NCBI GenBank assembly: GCA_047602755.1
Contig: JBLKOM010000001.1
Coordinates: forward strand, 241,439 to 305,438
Length of the DNA stretch: 64,000 bases
Origin: JACJVV01 sp047602755
GTDB lineage: Archaea > Nanobdellota > Nanobdellia > Woesearchaeales > JACJVV01
Direction of reading: 5' to 3'
A program made the translations under genes and the position numbers. The notes under the pieces were generated by a model. The model saw only the letters and a program-made list of their open reading frames with translations. It ran no database searches and had not been told where the DNA came from. This document shows, in pieces, positions 26,436 through 35,865 of this stretch (the stretch's first letter is position 1; each line of letters opens with the position of its first letter).

Positions 26436-27847
26436 TGAAAAACACAAAAATAATATGCACTATAGGACCCAACTCAAATAATCTAGATATTCTAAAAAAA
26501 ATGTACAAAGCAGGAATGAATGCAATTAGAATTAACACTGCGCATGAAAGTTTTGAGACATATTCATCAATACTCAAAAAAACAAGAAAAGCAGGAAATA
26601 TAACAACTATGATTGATATTAAAGGTCCTGAATTAAGAATAAGGTGTAATAAATCTTATACTTTCAAAAAAAATTCAGATATAATATTTAGTAATTCAAA
26701 AAATAATATTACATTCAACTATGATATAATTAATGATCTTAAAAAAGGTGATTTAATTTTAATAGAAGATGGAAAATATAAATTAAAAGTTAAAACAAAA
26801 AAGAAAGGAATTATTATTGCAACATCATCTGAAAATTGTATCATAGAACCAAATAAAAATGTCCATATCCCTGATAAAAAAATTAATTTACCTTCATTAA
26901 CAAAAAAAGATATTAAAGCAATAAAATTTTGTATAAAAGAACAAATAGATTATATTGCACTATCATTCTGCAGAAATAAAAATGATATAATCAATTTAAG
27001 AAATAAGTTAGGTAATTCAAAAATTAAAATTATTGCAAAAATAGAGAATAATGAAGGCATAGAAAATATATTAGAAATTATAGAATATGCAGATGGCATA
27101 ATGGTTGCACGTGGTGATTTAGGTGTAGTACTATCTCCTGAGAAAGTACCATTGGTACAAAAAATGTTAATAAAAGAATGCAATGAACAAGGGAAACTAG
27201 TAATAGTTGCAACACAAATGCTTGAAACTATGATTCATAGCCCAACACCTACAAGAGCTGAAATATCTGATATTGCAAATGCTATATTAGATGGTGCAGA
27301 TTGCTTAATGTTATCTGCAGAAACAGCAATAGGAAAATATCCAATAAAAGCTGTAGAATATATGAACAAAGTTGCAAATACTATTGAACCAGCAGTAAGT
27401 GAACGTGACCCTATAAAAAATAGTCAAGTCAATGTCCAAGAAGCTATTGCTCATTGTGTTGAAGATTTATGTGATAAAATAAATTTTACTAAAGTTGTTT
27501 GCTTAACACATCAAGGACATTCAGCAATAAGAGTCTCAAGATTTAGAATAAATAAACCAATAATAGCAGTAACAAGTAGCAAAATGCTTGAAAGACAATT
27601 AAATTTGTATTATGGGATAACTGCAACAACAACAAAAACTAATTTTGAAGATCCATCCACCACAGAATTAATACATGAATTATATCAAAGAAATATATTA
27701 ACAAAAAATGATATAATTATAATGACTGCTGGACTAAGAACAATAAACAAAAGCATATCAAACACAAACACACTTCTGGTTAGAAATGTTGAACAAGTAT
27801 TAAAATATAAAGAAAAATATCGGAAAAAACGTAGAGTAAGACTTTAG
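26435..27847 (+). CDS. pyk: Pyruvate kinase
   Basis: Catalyses PEP + ADP to pyruvate + ATP. The ATG at 26435 overlaps the HerA stop codon (TAATG), so the two are translationally coupled although functionally unrelated; the resulting 470 residues match the family. Motifs: IICTIGP at the N-terminus, KGPELR, the signature IAKIENNEG, ARGDLGV, ATQMLETM, and TRAEISDIANAILDGADCLMLSAETAIGKYP-like catalytic barrel end. The C-terminal allosteric domain is present and there is no extra phosphohistidine domain. It shows that the organism carries out lower glycolysis with substrate-level ATP formation. Confidence 0.96.
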   Translation: MKNTKIICTIGPNSNNLDILKKMYKAGMNAIRINTAHESFETYSSILKKTRKAGNITTMIDIKGPELRIRCNKSYTFKKNSDIIFSNSKNNITFNYDIINDLKKGDLILIEDGKYKLKVKTKKKGIIIATSSENCIIEPNKNVHIPDKKINLPSLTKKDIKAIKFCIKEQIDYIALSFCRNKNDIINLRNKLGNSKIKIIAKIENNEGIENILEIIEYADGIMVARGDLGVVLSPEKVPLVQKMLIKECNEQGKLVIVATQMLETMIHSPTPTRAEISDIANAILDGADCLMLSAETAIGKYPIKAVEYMNKVANTIEPAVSERDPIKNSQVNVQEAIAHCVEDLCDKINFTKVVCLTHQGHSAIRVSRFRINKPIIAVTSSKMLERQLNLYYGITATTTKTNFEDPSTTELIHELYQRNILTKNDIIIMTAGLRTINKSISNTNTLLVRNVEQVLKYKEKYRKKRRVRL

Positions 27848-27921
27848 AGATTTCATTATTTCTGAAAAAATAACAATAAACAATAGTTAATATTTTTATT
27901 ATTAATAAAAAAACTAAAAAT

Positions 27922-28932
27922 ATGCATAATATAAAATATTTACTGATTCTAATAATAATTCTTGCACCACTTATTTTTTTTGATATTAAAACCAATCAGA
28001 TTATTAGTAATAATAATTTATACCAATATCAAAAAAATAATAGAAATATCTCAGAACAAAATTTTAATATAGATATTACAATGTGTCAATTAGAAGATTG
28101 TGAAGAAATATTTATAAAAAATATTTTAAACGCAAATTACTCAATAAATTGTGCTTTTTTTGAATTAAATTTAGAAAATCTTACTCATGCCTTAGATAAT
28201 GCTAAAGTTAAAAAATCCGTAATTCTTGATTCATTAAATCACATTTCTAGATCATACATTATTTATGACAATAGAAGTGCATATATGCATAATAAATTTT
28301 GTGTGATTGACAACAGAATAACAATAACAGGAAGCTTTAATCCAACATATAACTGCAAAAATAGAAATGATAACAATGTTGTAAAAATTGAATCTAGCAA
28401 AATAGCAAATATATATAATGAATATTATTATAGTATGCATGAAGAATATATAACAAGAAATAGAACAAATTCCATAAGAAACCATTATATTTTTGAAAAA
28501 AACATTGAAATTTGCTTCTCAAGGGGAGGTAACTGCCTTAGAAGAATACATCATTACATTAATCAGTCAAATCATTCAATATACATGATACTTTTTGTTG
28601 TAACTGATGATTGGCTTGGTGATTTATTAATAATAAAAAAATTACAGGGAACATATATTGAAGGAATATTTGAAAGAAGGATGATAACAAGATATTCAAT
28701 ATATGATAAATTAATTCATCACGGTATAGAAATACAACGTGACTGCAATCCTGCAACAATGCATCATAAGGTATTCATAATTGACGAAGAAATAGTGATA
28801 ACAGGAAGTTTTAATCCAAGTAATAATGCAGAAAGAAATAATGAAGAAAATATGATAATCATAAAAAATCCAAAAATAGCACAAAAATATTTAAAAGAAT
28901 TTGAAAGAATAAAACAATTATGTACGACATAA
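27922..28932 (+). CDS. Secreted or anchored phospholipase D-like (HKD) protein
   Basis: A 336-residue protein with an N-terminal TM/signal segment (about 5-22) and two PLD half-sites: MHNKFCVIDNRITITGSFN in the first half and MHHKVFIIDEEIVITGSFN in the second, each with the HxK(x4)D pattern and the GSFN strand. Two HKD motifs form one active site, so it should be a phosphodiesterase. Small exported members often are nucleases rather than lipases (family knowledge). It could degrade environmental DNA or lipid for uptake. It overlaps the following sugar/nucleoside kinase gene by 13 nt. Confidence 0.85.
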   Translation: MHNIKYLLILIIILAPLIFFDIKTNQIISNNNLYQYQKNNRNISEQNFNIDITMCQLEDCEEIFIKNILNANYSINCAFFELNLENLTHALDNAKVKKSVILDSLNHISRSYIIYDNRSAYMHNKFCVIDNRITITGSFNPTYNCKNRNDNNVVKIESSKIANIYNEYYYSMHEEYITRNRTNSIRNHYIFEKNIEICFSRGGNCLRRIHHYINQSNHSIYMILFVVTDDWLGDLLIIKKLQGTYIEGIFERRMITRYSIYDKLIHHGIEIQRDCNPATMHHKVFIIDEEIVITGSFNPSNNAERNNEENMIIIKNPKIAQKYLKEFERIKQLCTT

Positions 28933-29876
28933 TTGGAATAAGCAACTCATTAATCGATCTTTGTGTAATGGTAGATGATACTTTCTTAAAAGAAAATTCT
29001 TTAAAAAAAGGTGACGAACATTTAGTCGATAAAGAAATATTTATGTATATTCATGGGCAGATAAAAAATCCTAAAATAAGTCTAGGCGGATCTGTTTCAA
29101 ATACAATATCTTCTCTTAGTTTATTAGGACAAAAAGTTGCTGAATTTGGAAAAGTAGGAATTGATGAATATGGTGATATGTTAATAAATGATAAAATAAA
29201 TAATAATATTGGTAATTTTTTAAAGAAAAGTAATTATCCTACAGGTGCAGTAATCTGTTTAATAACACCAGATGCTGAAAGAACATTTGTAGTTTATCTT
29301 GGAGCAGCAGAAAAATTATTACCAGAAGAAATAGATTATGAGATATTAAGAAAAGCAAAATATTTACATATTACAGCTTATGAATACCTAAGTCTACACG
29401 AAACAGTAATGCAATCTGTTAAATTTGCTAAAAAAAATAATATAAAAATAAGTTTTGATATTGGTTCTCCTGGAATAGTACAACAAAATAGGTTAAGTTT
29501 CTTGAAATTTATTGAAGAATATGTTGATATTTTATTCGCAAATGAACAAGAATCATATAATTTAACAAAAAAAAAACCAGTAGAAGCAATCAACCAATTA
29601 TATAACATTACAAATATTGCAATTATAAAACTAGGAAAAGATGGTTCATTAATTAAATATCAAGATATAATCCATGAAATACCTGCTATCAATGTTAATG
29701 CTATTGATACAACAGGTGCTGGAGATGCATATGCAGCAGGAATACTGTATGGATTGATAAACAATATTGACATTACTAAAACAGGAAAAATTGCATCATA
29801 TTTAGCATCTAAAGTTATTAAGAAAATAGGAGCAAGATTGAATAATATAAATTTAAATGAAATTAAGAATATTTAG
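28920..29876 (+). CDS. PfkB-family kinase, adenosine-kinase-like
   Basis: Ribokinase-fold kinase, 318 residues. N-terminal sugar-binding half with GGSVSNTISSLSLLG, and the C-terminal anion-hole motif DTTGAGDAYAAGI containing the catalytic Asp. The N-terminal stretch (YDIIGISNSLIDL, DDTFLKENSLKKGDEHLVD) resembles bacterial adenosine-kinase-like PfkB members more than fructose or ribose kinases. Phosphorylation of adenosine would fit the SAH hydrolase encoded 3 kb downstream, which releases adenosine; this is inference. It overlaps the PLD gene by 13 nt. Confidence 0.85.
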   Translation: MYDIIGISNSLIDLCVMVDDTFLKENSLKKGDEHLVDKEIFMYIHGQIKNPKISLGGSVSNTISSLSLLGQKVAEFGKVGIDEYGDMLINDKINNNIGNFLKKSNYPTGAVICLITPDAERTFVVYLGAAEKLLPEEIDYEILRKAKYLHITAYEYLSLHETVMQSVKFAKKNNIKISFDIGSPGIVQQNRLSFLKFIEEYVDILFANEQESYNLTKKKPVEAINQLYNITNIAIIKLGKDGSLIKYQDIIHEIPAINVNAIDTTGAGDAYAAGILYGLINNIDITKTGKIASYLASKVIKKIGARLNNINLNEIKNI

Positions 29877-29887
29877 ATTAAATAATT

Positions 29888-30331
29888 CTAAAATTTATTT
29901 TTAAAATATTTAGAATATACATCAACAGAATTATGAAAAAAATCTCCTAGATCATCTTTAACATAATTTATATTACATAACTTATAATCACTATGTTCTT
30001 GACTTAAAATAATATTTTTAGATTTAGCTTTACATAAAAAAATTATCATAGTAATAGGTTGGCCATCATCACGAACAAAATACCTCACTTCTAAAGGATA
30101 AAATATTTCAACATCAAGACCAACTTCTTCTAATATTTCTCGCTTAAGTCCAAGAAAAGGATTTTCACCCTTATCTAATCTACCACCAGGAAATTCCCAC
30201 ATTCCAGGTTTCTGTACATCAGCATTATGACGTTTTATTATCAGAATTTTATCATCTATAACTACTAAACCTTTAACAGCAATTCCTGCTTTAGAATTAA
30301 TACTAATAGTATTATTAGAATTTAATACCAT
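29888..30331 (-). CDS. NUDIX hydrolase
   Basis: A 147-residue NUDIX protein with a complete box: GRLDKGENPFLGLKREILEEVGL, i.e. G-x5-E-x7-REUxEExGU. The residues around it (KPGMWEFPGG) and the length resemble the MutT/8-oxo-dGTPase and ADP-ribose or CDP-sugar pyrophosphatase group; substrate cannot be chosen. The start ATG follows the Lrp stop by 2 nt on the same strand, so the two genes are cotranscribed. A role in nucleotide-pool cleaning is the commonest for such stand-alone members. Confidence 0.9.
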   Translation of the reverse strand: MVLNSNNTISINSKAGIAVKGLVVIDDKILIIKRHNADVQKPGMWEFPGGRLDKGENPFLGLKREILEEVGLDVEIFYPLEVRYFVRDDGQPITMIIFLCKAKSKNIILSQEHSDYKLCNINYVKDDLGDFFHNSVDVYSKYFKNKF

Positions 30332-30333
30332 TT

Positions 30334-30756
30334 TTATAATTCCTCTTTAAGAGTTATAGTGCTAACCATAGTAACTGTAGCACCAATTTTATATTTTTTA
30401 CGAAAATCAATAAGATAATCATTAAATTCAACAATATCTTTAAATTTAAGCTTCATCATCATATCGTATTCGCCAGTAATACCAAATACTTCCTTAACTG
30501 CTTTATGAGAAAAAGCACTTTTAGGAATTTCTTCTAAAGTTTTTATCAGAATAAAAACAATAAAATTCTGTCCTAATTTTTCATTACTTAATTTTAATGT
30601 GAATTTTTCAATTAAACCTTGTTTTATCATTTGAGTAATTCTAACATGGACAGTAGAAGGTCTCAACTTAGTTATTTTAGCAATATCCCTAATACTCAAC
30701 CTTGAATTTTCATTTAACTCTTTAAGAATTGCCAGATCCTTTTCATCAATTTTCAT
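30334..30756 (-). CDS. Lrp/AsnC-family transcription regulator
   Basis: 140 residues: N-terminal winged helix-turn-helix (ILKELNENSRLSIRDIAKITKLRPSTVHVRI, about 9-40) and C-terminal RAM ligand-binding/oligomerisation domain (about 60-135; VFGITGEYDMMMKLKF). Lrp proteins form octamers that wrap DNA and respond to amino acids. Lies directly upstream of the NUDIX gene, probably in one operon. The 300-bp region upstream contains a GC-rich structured element that could be a separate RNA gene or part of its control region. Confidence 0.92.
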   Translation of the reverse strand: MKIDEKDLAILKELNENSRLSIRDIAKITKLRPSTVHVRITQMIKQGLIEKFTLKLSNEKLGQNFIVFILIKTLEEIPKSAFSHKAVKEVFGITGEYDMMMKLKFKDIVEFNDYLIDFRKKYKIGATVTMVSTITLKEEL

Positions 30757-30807
30757 TAAAACACCTTATACATACGTCCTATTTTCTTACATTACTTCAT
30801 CTATCAT

Positions 30808-30915
30808 CTGGCGAGAAAATTGAGTGCCTGCCTGGAATCGAAATTGAGAATTACGCAACACGGGTTTGCATAAATGTGATAGGTTATTGGGGGCGATTTC
30901 CAAGCAAACAACTCA
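30808..30915. ncRNA. Candidate structured RNA between lrp and the HAD gene
   Basis: A GC-rich island in the roughly 300-bp spacer 30757-31057. Complementary segments are TGAGT (30821-30825) with ACTCA (30911-30915), enclosing GTTTGC (30864-30869) with GCAAAC (30904-30909), plus a small AATT-GAG-AATT hairpin. This is a closed, branched fold. No T-loop, RNase P or SRP motif was found, and strand is undetermined. The rest of the spacer is AT-rich and holds the promoter of the HAD gene. Confidence 0.35.
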
Positions 30916-31010
30916 CAAGGTTAATTGTTTAGGTTATTTATATAATTTACTATATTTGTCTATAATTATTACAAAATTAATAGACAATGTCCATAATAAT
31001 ATAAAAAAAG

Positions 31011-31020
31011 TATATAAATA
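31011..31020 (+). promoter_or_regulatory. TATA box of the HAD gene
   Basis: TATATAAATA about 42 nt upstream of the ATG at 31058, predicting a short leader of roughly 12-15 nt. Confidence 0.5.
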
Positions 31021-31057
31021 GTCCAATATAAACCAGATGTAGACACAAAAATGCAAA

Positions 31058-31687
31058 ATGATAAAAGCGTTAATTTTTGATATGGATGGTACTTTGGTAG
31101 ATACAGGAAAAATTGGCTTTGACGTATTGGAAACTTGGTTAAAAGAAAAGAAACTAAATTACAAAGAAGCACATGTAAAAGAGATAGCATTTAGAAGTTT
31201 TTCAGAAATACTACAAGAAATAGTTGAAGAAAACAATAAAAAATATTTACCAGAAATGCGAGAAGATCTTATTAAACGATACAAGATTAAGATTAAAAAT
31301 GCAAAAGCTTTACCTTATGCAGTAGAAGTTTTAGAGAACCTGCATGACAAATTCATAATGATAATAGCAACATTATCTTTAAAAGAAATAGCATCTAGAA
31401 TACTCAAAGAAAATGATTTAGAAAAATATTTTGATATGATTGTTTGCATGGACACAAAAAAAATTAAAGACAAAAAGGAAATGTTATCAAATATTTTAAA
31501 AGAAACAAAGCTAAAACCAAAAGAATGCATATTAATTGAAGATAGCCATCATGGAATTAAAAGCGGAATAAATAATGAAATATTCACTATAGGAGTAAAA
31601 CATTATTTTGCTGATATTGAAGCTGATGTTGAAGTTAATAATCTTAAACAAGCTGAGAAAGTGATATTAGAAAAATGGAAATTATAA
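31058..31687 (+). CDS. HAD-superfamily phosphatase (phosphoglycolate phosphatase/PgmB-like)
   Basis: 209-residue HAD hydrolase. Motif I is FDMDGTLVDTGK (nucleophile and acid/base Asp), motif II the T in IATLS, motif III K in DKKEML, and motif IV LIEDSHHGIKSGIN. A helical cap domain lies between motifs I and II, as in subclass I enzymes such as phosphoglycolate phosphatase and beta-phosphoglucomutase. The substrate is not evident. It overlaps the transporter gene downstream by 13 nt. Confidence 0.88.
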   Translation: MIKALIFDMDGTLVDTGKIGFDVLETWLKEKKLNYKEAHVKEIAFRSFSEILQEIVEENNKKYLPEMREDLIKRYKIKIKNAKALPYAVEVLENLHDKFIMIIATLSLKEIASRILKENDLEKYFDMIVCMDTKKIKDKKEMLSNILKETKLKPKECILIEDSHHGIKSGINNEIFTIGVKHYFADIEADVEVNNLKQAEKVILEKWKL

Positions 31688-32571
31688 ATTTAATAATACC
31701 TTTATTTATTTTAATCTTTCTAGGTTATACTCTAAAAAAAACTAATTTTCTTCCTGAAATATTTGGAGATTACCTTAACAAATTTGTATACTATATTGCA
31801 TTACCTGTAATGTTATTTCTCTCTACTTCACAAAGTAATATTAAAGAAATTGAAGCTACATACATAATCTTAGCAGTAACTATAACTATAAGTATAACTG
31901 TATTATTATCATACATTGCTTCATTAAATCTAAAAAAAATACAAGGACCATTTATACAAGCAAGTTTTAGATCAAATATGGCCTATCTTGGAATACCAAT
32001 AGTGGCAACTGCATTCGGTGAAGAAGCATTAGGAATTGCAGCAATTGCGATATTTACAGGTGTAATATTAAACACATTACTAAGCATATTTATTCTAAAT
32101 TATTTTCAAGAGCAAAAAAAATCAATAAAGATTAAAGAACTATTTCTAAATCCATTAATGATCTCAATAGTTACTGGTTTAATCATATCATATAGTAATA
32201 TCAACATACCAATAATTCTAGCTAATACATTTGAATTAATATCTAGGGTAAGTTTACCATTAATATTAATTGTAATTGGATATTCCTTATCATTTAAAGA
32301 AATAAATAAACACATTACAGCTGATTTTATTTCAGCAACAATAAAATTAACAATAATGCCAGCTATAGCATATGTAATATTAAAAATAATGAATGTTGAT
32401 TTAATAACGCTAAATACTATTGTACTCCTAACAGCAATGCCTACAGCTGTAGTAAGTCAAACTTTTGCTAAAGAAATGAAATCTGATAGTAAATTTGCAG
32501 CATCAGCTGTAAATTTAAGTACATTACTTGCTATAATATCCATAACTGCTATAATTAAATTACTAAGTTAG
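31675..32571 (+). CDS. AEC-family transporter (auxin-efflux-carrier-like permease)
   Basis: 298-residue integral membrane protein with about ten TM helices in two inverted halves. The N-terminal half has LGYTLKKTNFLP and FVYYIALPVMLFLSTS; the middle shows SFRSNMAYLGIP, a well conserved AEC motif, and the C-terminal half LTAMPTAVVSQTFAKE. AEC members export organic acids, auxin or other metabolites by secondary transport. The gene overlaps the HAD gene, so they are coexpressed; the cargo cannot be inferred. Confidence 0.9.
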   Translation: MEIINLIIPLFILIFLGYTLKKTNFLPEIFGDYLNKFVYYIALPVMLFLSTSQSNIKEIEATYIILAVTITISITVLLSYIASLNLKKIQGPFIQASFRSNMAYLGIPIVATAFGEEALGIAAIAIFTGVILNTLLSIFILNYFQEQKKSIKIKELFLNPLMISIVTGLIISYSNINIPIILANTFELISRVSLPLILIVIGYSLSFKEINKHITADFISATIKLTIMPAIAYVILKIMNVDLITLNTIVLLTAMPTAVVSQTFAKEMKSDSKFAASAVNLSTLLAIISITAIIKLLS

Positions 32572-32612
32572 GAAATAAACTATAATAAATAAAAAATATA
32601 CTGAGGGTTAAA

Positions 32613-34037
32613 ATGAAGAAAATACAAACAAATGATTATCAAATTAAAGATATAAAATTAGCAGAATTTGGAAGAAAAGAAATTAAAATTGCAGAAAAAG
32701 AAATGCCAGGATTAATTGCAACAAGACAAAAGTATGGAAGAACAAAACCACTTTCTGGCATAAAAATAATGGGTAGCCTGCATATGACCATACAAACAGC
32801 AGTTTTAATAGAAACATTAGTTGAACTAGGAGCTAATGTTAGATGGTGCTCATGTAATATTTTCTCAACACAAGATCATGCAGCTGCCGCAATAGCTAAA
32901 GCAGGTATTCCAGTTTTTGCATGGAAAGGTGAAACATTAGAAGAATACTGGGATTGTACATTAAAAGCATTAACTTGGCCAGATGGGTCAGGACCTGACC
33001 AAATTGTAGATGATGGAGGAGATGCAACACTACTCATTCATAGAGGACATAATGCGGAGAAGAACTCCTCCATTCTAGATGAACCTACAGATAATAAAGA
33101 ACTACAAATAATTAATAATTTACTAAAAAAAATATTAAAAGAAAAACCAAATCATTGGAACACTATTGCAAAAAAGATTAAAGGAGTTTCAGAAGAAACA
33201 ACAACAGGAGTACATCGATTAATACAAATGCAAGAAAAAGGTGAACTTCTATTTCAAGCAATTAATGTTAATGATAGTGTAACAAAAAGCAAATTTGATA
33301 ATATTTATGGTTGTAGACATTCTCTTCCTGATGGAATAAAACGAGCAATGGATGTTTTAATATCAGGAAAAACAGTTATGGTATGCGGTTATGGTGATGT
33401 AGGGAAAGGCTCAGCTGAATCTATGAAAAATGAAAGAGCAAAAGTTCTTATTTCAGAAGTGGATCCAATATGTGCACTACAAGCGTGCATGGCAGGATTT
33501 AAAGTAGTTACAATAGAACAAGCATTACCTGAAGCAGATATTTATGTAACAACAACTGGAAATAAAGACATAATAACAATAGATCATATGAAAAAAATGA
33601 AAGATCAAGCTATTGTATGCAATATTGGACATTTTGATAATGAAATTCAAATAACAAAACTTGAAAATTATCCAGGAATAAAAAAACAAGAAATCAAAGG
33701 AAATGAATGTCCTGTTCATCGTTACACCTTTCCTGATGGTCATTCAATCTATATTCTTGCAGAAGGACGTCTTGTAAATCTCGGATGCGCTACAGGACAC
33801 CCTAGTTTTGTAATGAGTAATTCATTCACTAATCAAACATTAGCACAAATAGATATTGCAAAAAATAAAGATAGAGAAATAGGTGTTTATCTTTTAGACA
33901 AAAAATTAGACGAAGAAGTTGCAAGATTACATCTTAAACACCTTGGTGCAACATTAACAACATTAACAAAAGAACAAGCAGATTATATAGGTGTTGATAA
34001 AGAAGGTCCATTTAAACCAGAAACGTATAGATATTAG
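32613..34037 (+). CDS. ahcY: S-adenosylhomocysteine hydrolase (adenosylhomocysteinase), bacterial type
   Basis: Reversibly splits SAH into adenosine and homocysteine using bound NAD+, relieving product inhibition of methyltransferases. Motifs: QDHAAAAIAKAGIPVFAWKGE, DDGGDATLLIHRG, NAD-binding GYGDVGKGSAESM, NIGHFDNEI, HPSFVMSNSFTNQ, and the C-terminal KPETYRY that reaches into the partner's cofactor site. Its 474 residues include the roughly 40-residue insertion before GVSEETTTGVHRL that is characteristic of bacterial enzymes; archaeal enzymes are usually about 415-425 long. This suggests transfer from bacteria. A GAGGG Shine-Dalgarno motif precedes the ATG. Confidence 0.96.
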   Translation: MKKIQTNDYQIKDIKLAEFGRKEIKIAEKEMPGLIATRQKYGRTKPLSGIKIMGSLHMTIQTAVLIETLVELGANVRWCSCNIFSTQDHAAAAIAKAGIPVFAWKGETLEEYWDCTLKALTWPDGSGPDQIVDDGGDATLLIHRGHNAEKNSSILDEPTDNKELQIINNLLKKILKEKPNHWNTIAKKIKGVSEETTTGVHRLIQMQEKGELLFQAINVNDSVTKSKFDNIYGCRHSLPDGIKRAMDVLISGKTVMVCGYGDVGKGSAESMKNERAKVLISEVDPICALQACMAGFKVVTIEQALPEADIYVTTTGNKDIITIDHMKKMKDQAIVCNIGHFDNEIQITKLENYPGIKKQEIKGNECPVHRYTFPDGHSIYILAEGRLVNLGCATGHPSFVMSNSFTNQTLAQIDIAKNKDREIGVYLLDKKLDEEVARLHLKHLGATLTTLTKEQADYIGVDKEGPFKPETYRY

Positions 34038-34063
34038 CATTTCTATTTTTATATGTTAAGAAT

Positions 34064-34663
34064 GTGAAAATAAAAACAAACACAAAAATTAATGAGAAAC
34101 AGCTATCTCAGAATGAAAACATTAATTTTGGAGTCATTGAAGACTCAGAAAACTACACCCTACAGAATTTACAAAAATTATTAGAACCTATAAAAATAAA
34201 CACTAAACAAAAAAAGCATGATAACCAATGGGACAATTATAATGAATATAAGCATGCAAACAAATGGTTAAAGAGAATAACTACTGAAAAAGGAAACTTT
34301 CTAACAATATATACTTACAAACAACAAAATAAACTTCTAGGAATAGCATTTACTTGCGAAGGAATTATATTACATGATTTCATTAACAAATACAAATTAA
34401 AGCCTAATAACCTTTCAAAAACAACTAAATTTGGTCCATTTCATATTATTAAATCAGCAAGAGGAGTTGGAACTAAATGGATGACAGAAATAATATTCCC
34501 ATATTTAAAAAAAAGGGGGTTTAATGAAATTTTTATTGAAACCTCACATAAAAAAGCATTTTCACTGTATCAGAGACTAGGAAAAGAAGTTGCAGAATAT
34601 ACAAAATCGAGTGACAATGGAAAATTAATTCGTAAAGGGAAAGTATTCAAAATTATTTTGTAA
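34064..34663 (+). CDS. GNAT-family acetyltransferase-like protein
   Basis: 199 residues with an N-terminal extension of about 50 residues and a GNAT-like C-terminal half: a core strand TIYTYKQQNKLLGIAFT, the acetyl-CoA loop ARGVGTKWMTEIIFPYLKKRGF, IFIETSHKKAFSLYQRLGKEVAEY. The pyrophosphate loop (R-x-x-G-x-G/A) appears as ARGVGTK. The start is a GTG at 34064, because an overlapping ATG is out of frame. Substrate unknown; it follows ahcY by 26 nt and may be in its operon. Confidence 0.65.
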   Translation: MKIKTNTKINEKQLSQNENINFGVIEDSENYTLQNLQKLLEPIKINTKQKKHDNQWDNYNEYKHANKWLKRITTEKGNFLTIYTYKQQNKLLGIAFTCEGIILHDFINKYKLKPNNLSKTTKFGPFHIIKSARGVGTKWMTEIIFPYLKKRGFNEIFIETSHKKAFSLYQRLGKEVAEYTKSSDNGKLIRKGKVFKIIL

Positions 34664-34710
34664 CAAAAAAAACACATATTAAATTTTTTTAAGAACATAA
34701 TCAAACAAAA

Positions 34711-35865
34711 TTAATCTTCCCAAAAATCTTTTTTCTTTTTTGAATGTTTTTTAAATTTCTGTCGTCCAAGAAGATAACCTAATACAAGTAGTAATACACA
34801 TAAAAATAAAAATAATAAATATTCACCTAATGGAAATCTTTCTTTATTATCATCAACAATCAATTCTTTAGAATCTTCAATAATTACACTATCTTCAATG
34901 ACAATAGGTTGAAAATCTTTATTTAATACATTGATAAAAGAAGTAGATAAAACATCTTCATATTGAGTAATGATATTATATTTTCCAGGTTTTAAAGTAT
35001 TAACCAATTTCCATGTAAAATTTTGATTGGATAAAATTTCATCTTGAACTATTGTTTTATTATCAGGATCAACTATTGTAACCATAACATAAGAAGATTT
35101 AATTTCAATATCACTTTGATCAAGTAAGATTGGCCTAAAAACAAATTCTTCTTCAACTCTATCAGCATAATAATTAGTTCGAATAAAAGAATTATTAATT
35201 TTAGAAGGTATTTGAACAATTTGAATATTTAATTCTTCTGTTACTATATTTCCATAATCATCCCTTACTTCAAAAAATACTTTTTGCCGACCTGACGGCA
35301 TATTATTAGGTAATTCATAAACTAAAGTAACCTCATTCTCAAGTAAATCTTTACTAATTAGTTTTTTATCTATAACAGCATCAAATTTCGCTTTCTTAAA
35401 ATTATTATTTAACGTATTAACAAAAACATTAACAAATAAAGAATCACCAGGTTCATAAACTTCTTTTTCGACATAAATATCTAATTCAATGCCAGATACT
35501 AAATTAAAACGATTACTTCTTTTTTGAGAAATAACTCTATTATCCTGATTCATAACTTTAAGAAGAATATTACAAAAATTAGCTTTAGTTATAGAACGAG
35601 AAATAACCAATGGCTCAACTTCCACAGTTAATCGTCTATCTTTATCGAAAAATAAAGGAATTCGAAAATATTCTAATTCAACATCAGAACAAACTAAACT
35701 TGCTGCAAGAAATCCATACATATCTTCATCAATATCAATCGCCACATTAAATCTTACAGACTCACCTATATAATATGAATCTTTCATTTCTGAGATATCG
35801 ATTGATGCAAAAACAGAACTAACTAAAAATAAAAACATTACTAGCAGTAGAAATCTAACCCTCAT
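34711..35865 (-). CDS. Membrane-anchored extracellular Ig-like surface protein
   Basis: 384 residues: a cleavable signal peptide (about 1-20, ending VFA), a long beta-rich ectodomain of two or three Ig-like/CARDB-type modules (YYIGESVRFNVAI, YEPGDSLFVNVFVN, LKPGKYNIIT), a TM helix (about 345-368) and a short Lys-rich cytoplasmic tail. The YxxGD/ESVxFNV pattern repeats in modules of archaeal surface proteins. Its start overlaps the stop of the 35862-36596 gene by 4 nt (ATGA), so an exported and a cytoplasmic protein are made together. Confidence 0.7.
   Translation of the reverse strand: MRVRFLLLVMFLFLVSSVFASIDISEMKDSYYIGESVRFNVAIDIDEDMYGFLAASLVCSDVELEYFRIPLFFDKDRRLTVEVEPLVISRSITKANFCNILLKVMNQDNRVISQKRSNRFNLVSGIELDIYVEKEVYEPGDSLFVNVFVNTLNNNFKKAKFDAVIDKKLISKDLLENEVTLVYELPNNMPSGRQKVFFEVRDDYGNIVTEELNIQIVQIPSKINNSFIRTNYYADRVEEEFVFRPILLDQSDIEIKSSYVMVTIVDPDNKTIVQDEILSNQNFTWKLVNTLKPGKYNIITQYEDVLSTSFINVLNKDFQPIVIEDSVIIEDSKELIVDDNKERFPLGEYLLFLFLCVLLLVLGYLLGRQKFKKHSKKKKDFWED

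Noticed and set aside
30729..30932. A 67-codon plus-strand frame across the second GC-rich island
   Set aside because: Overlaps the lrp start in antisense and the palindromic segments; composition is driven by the hairpins.
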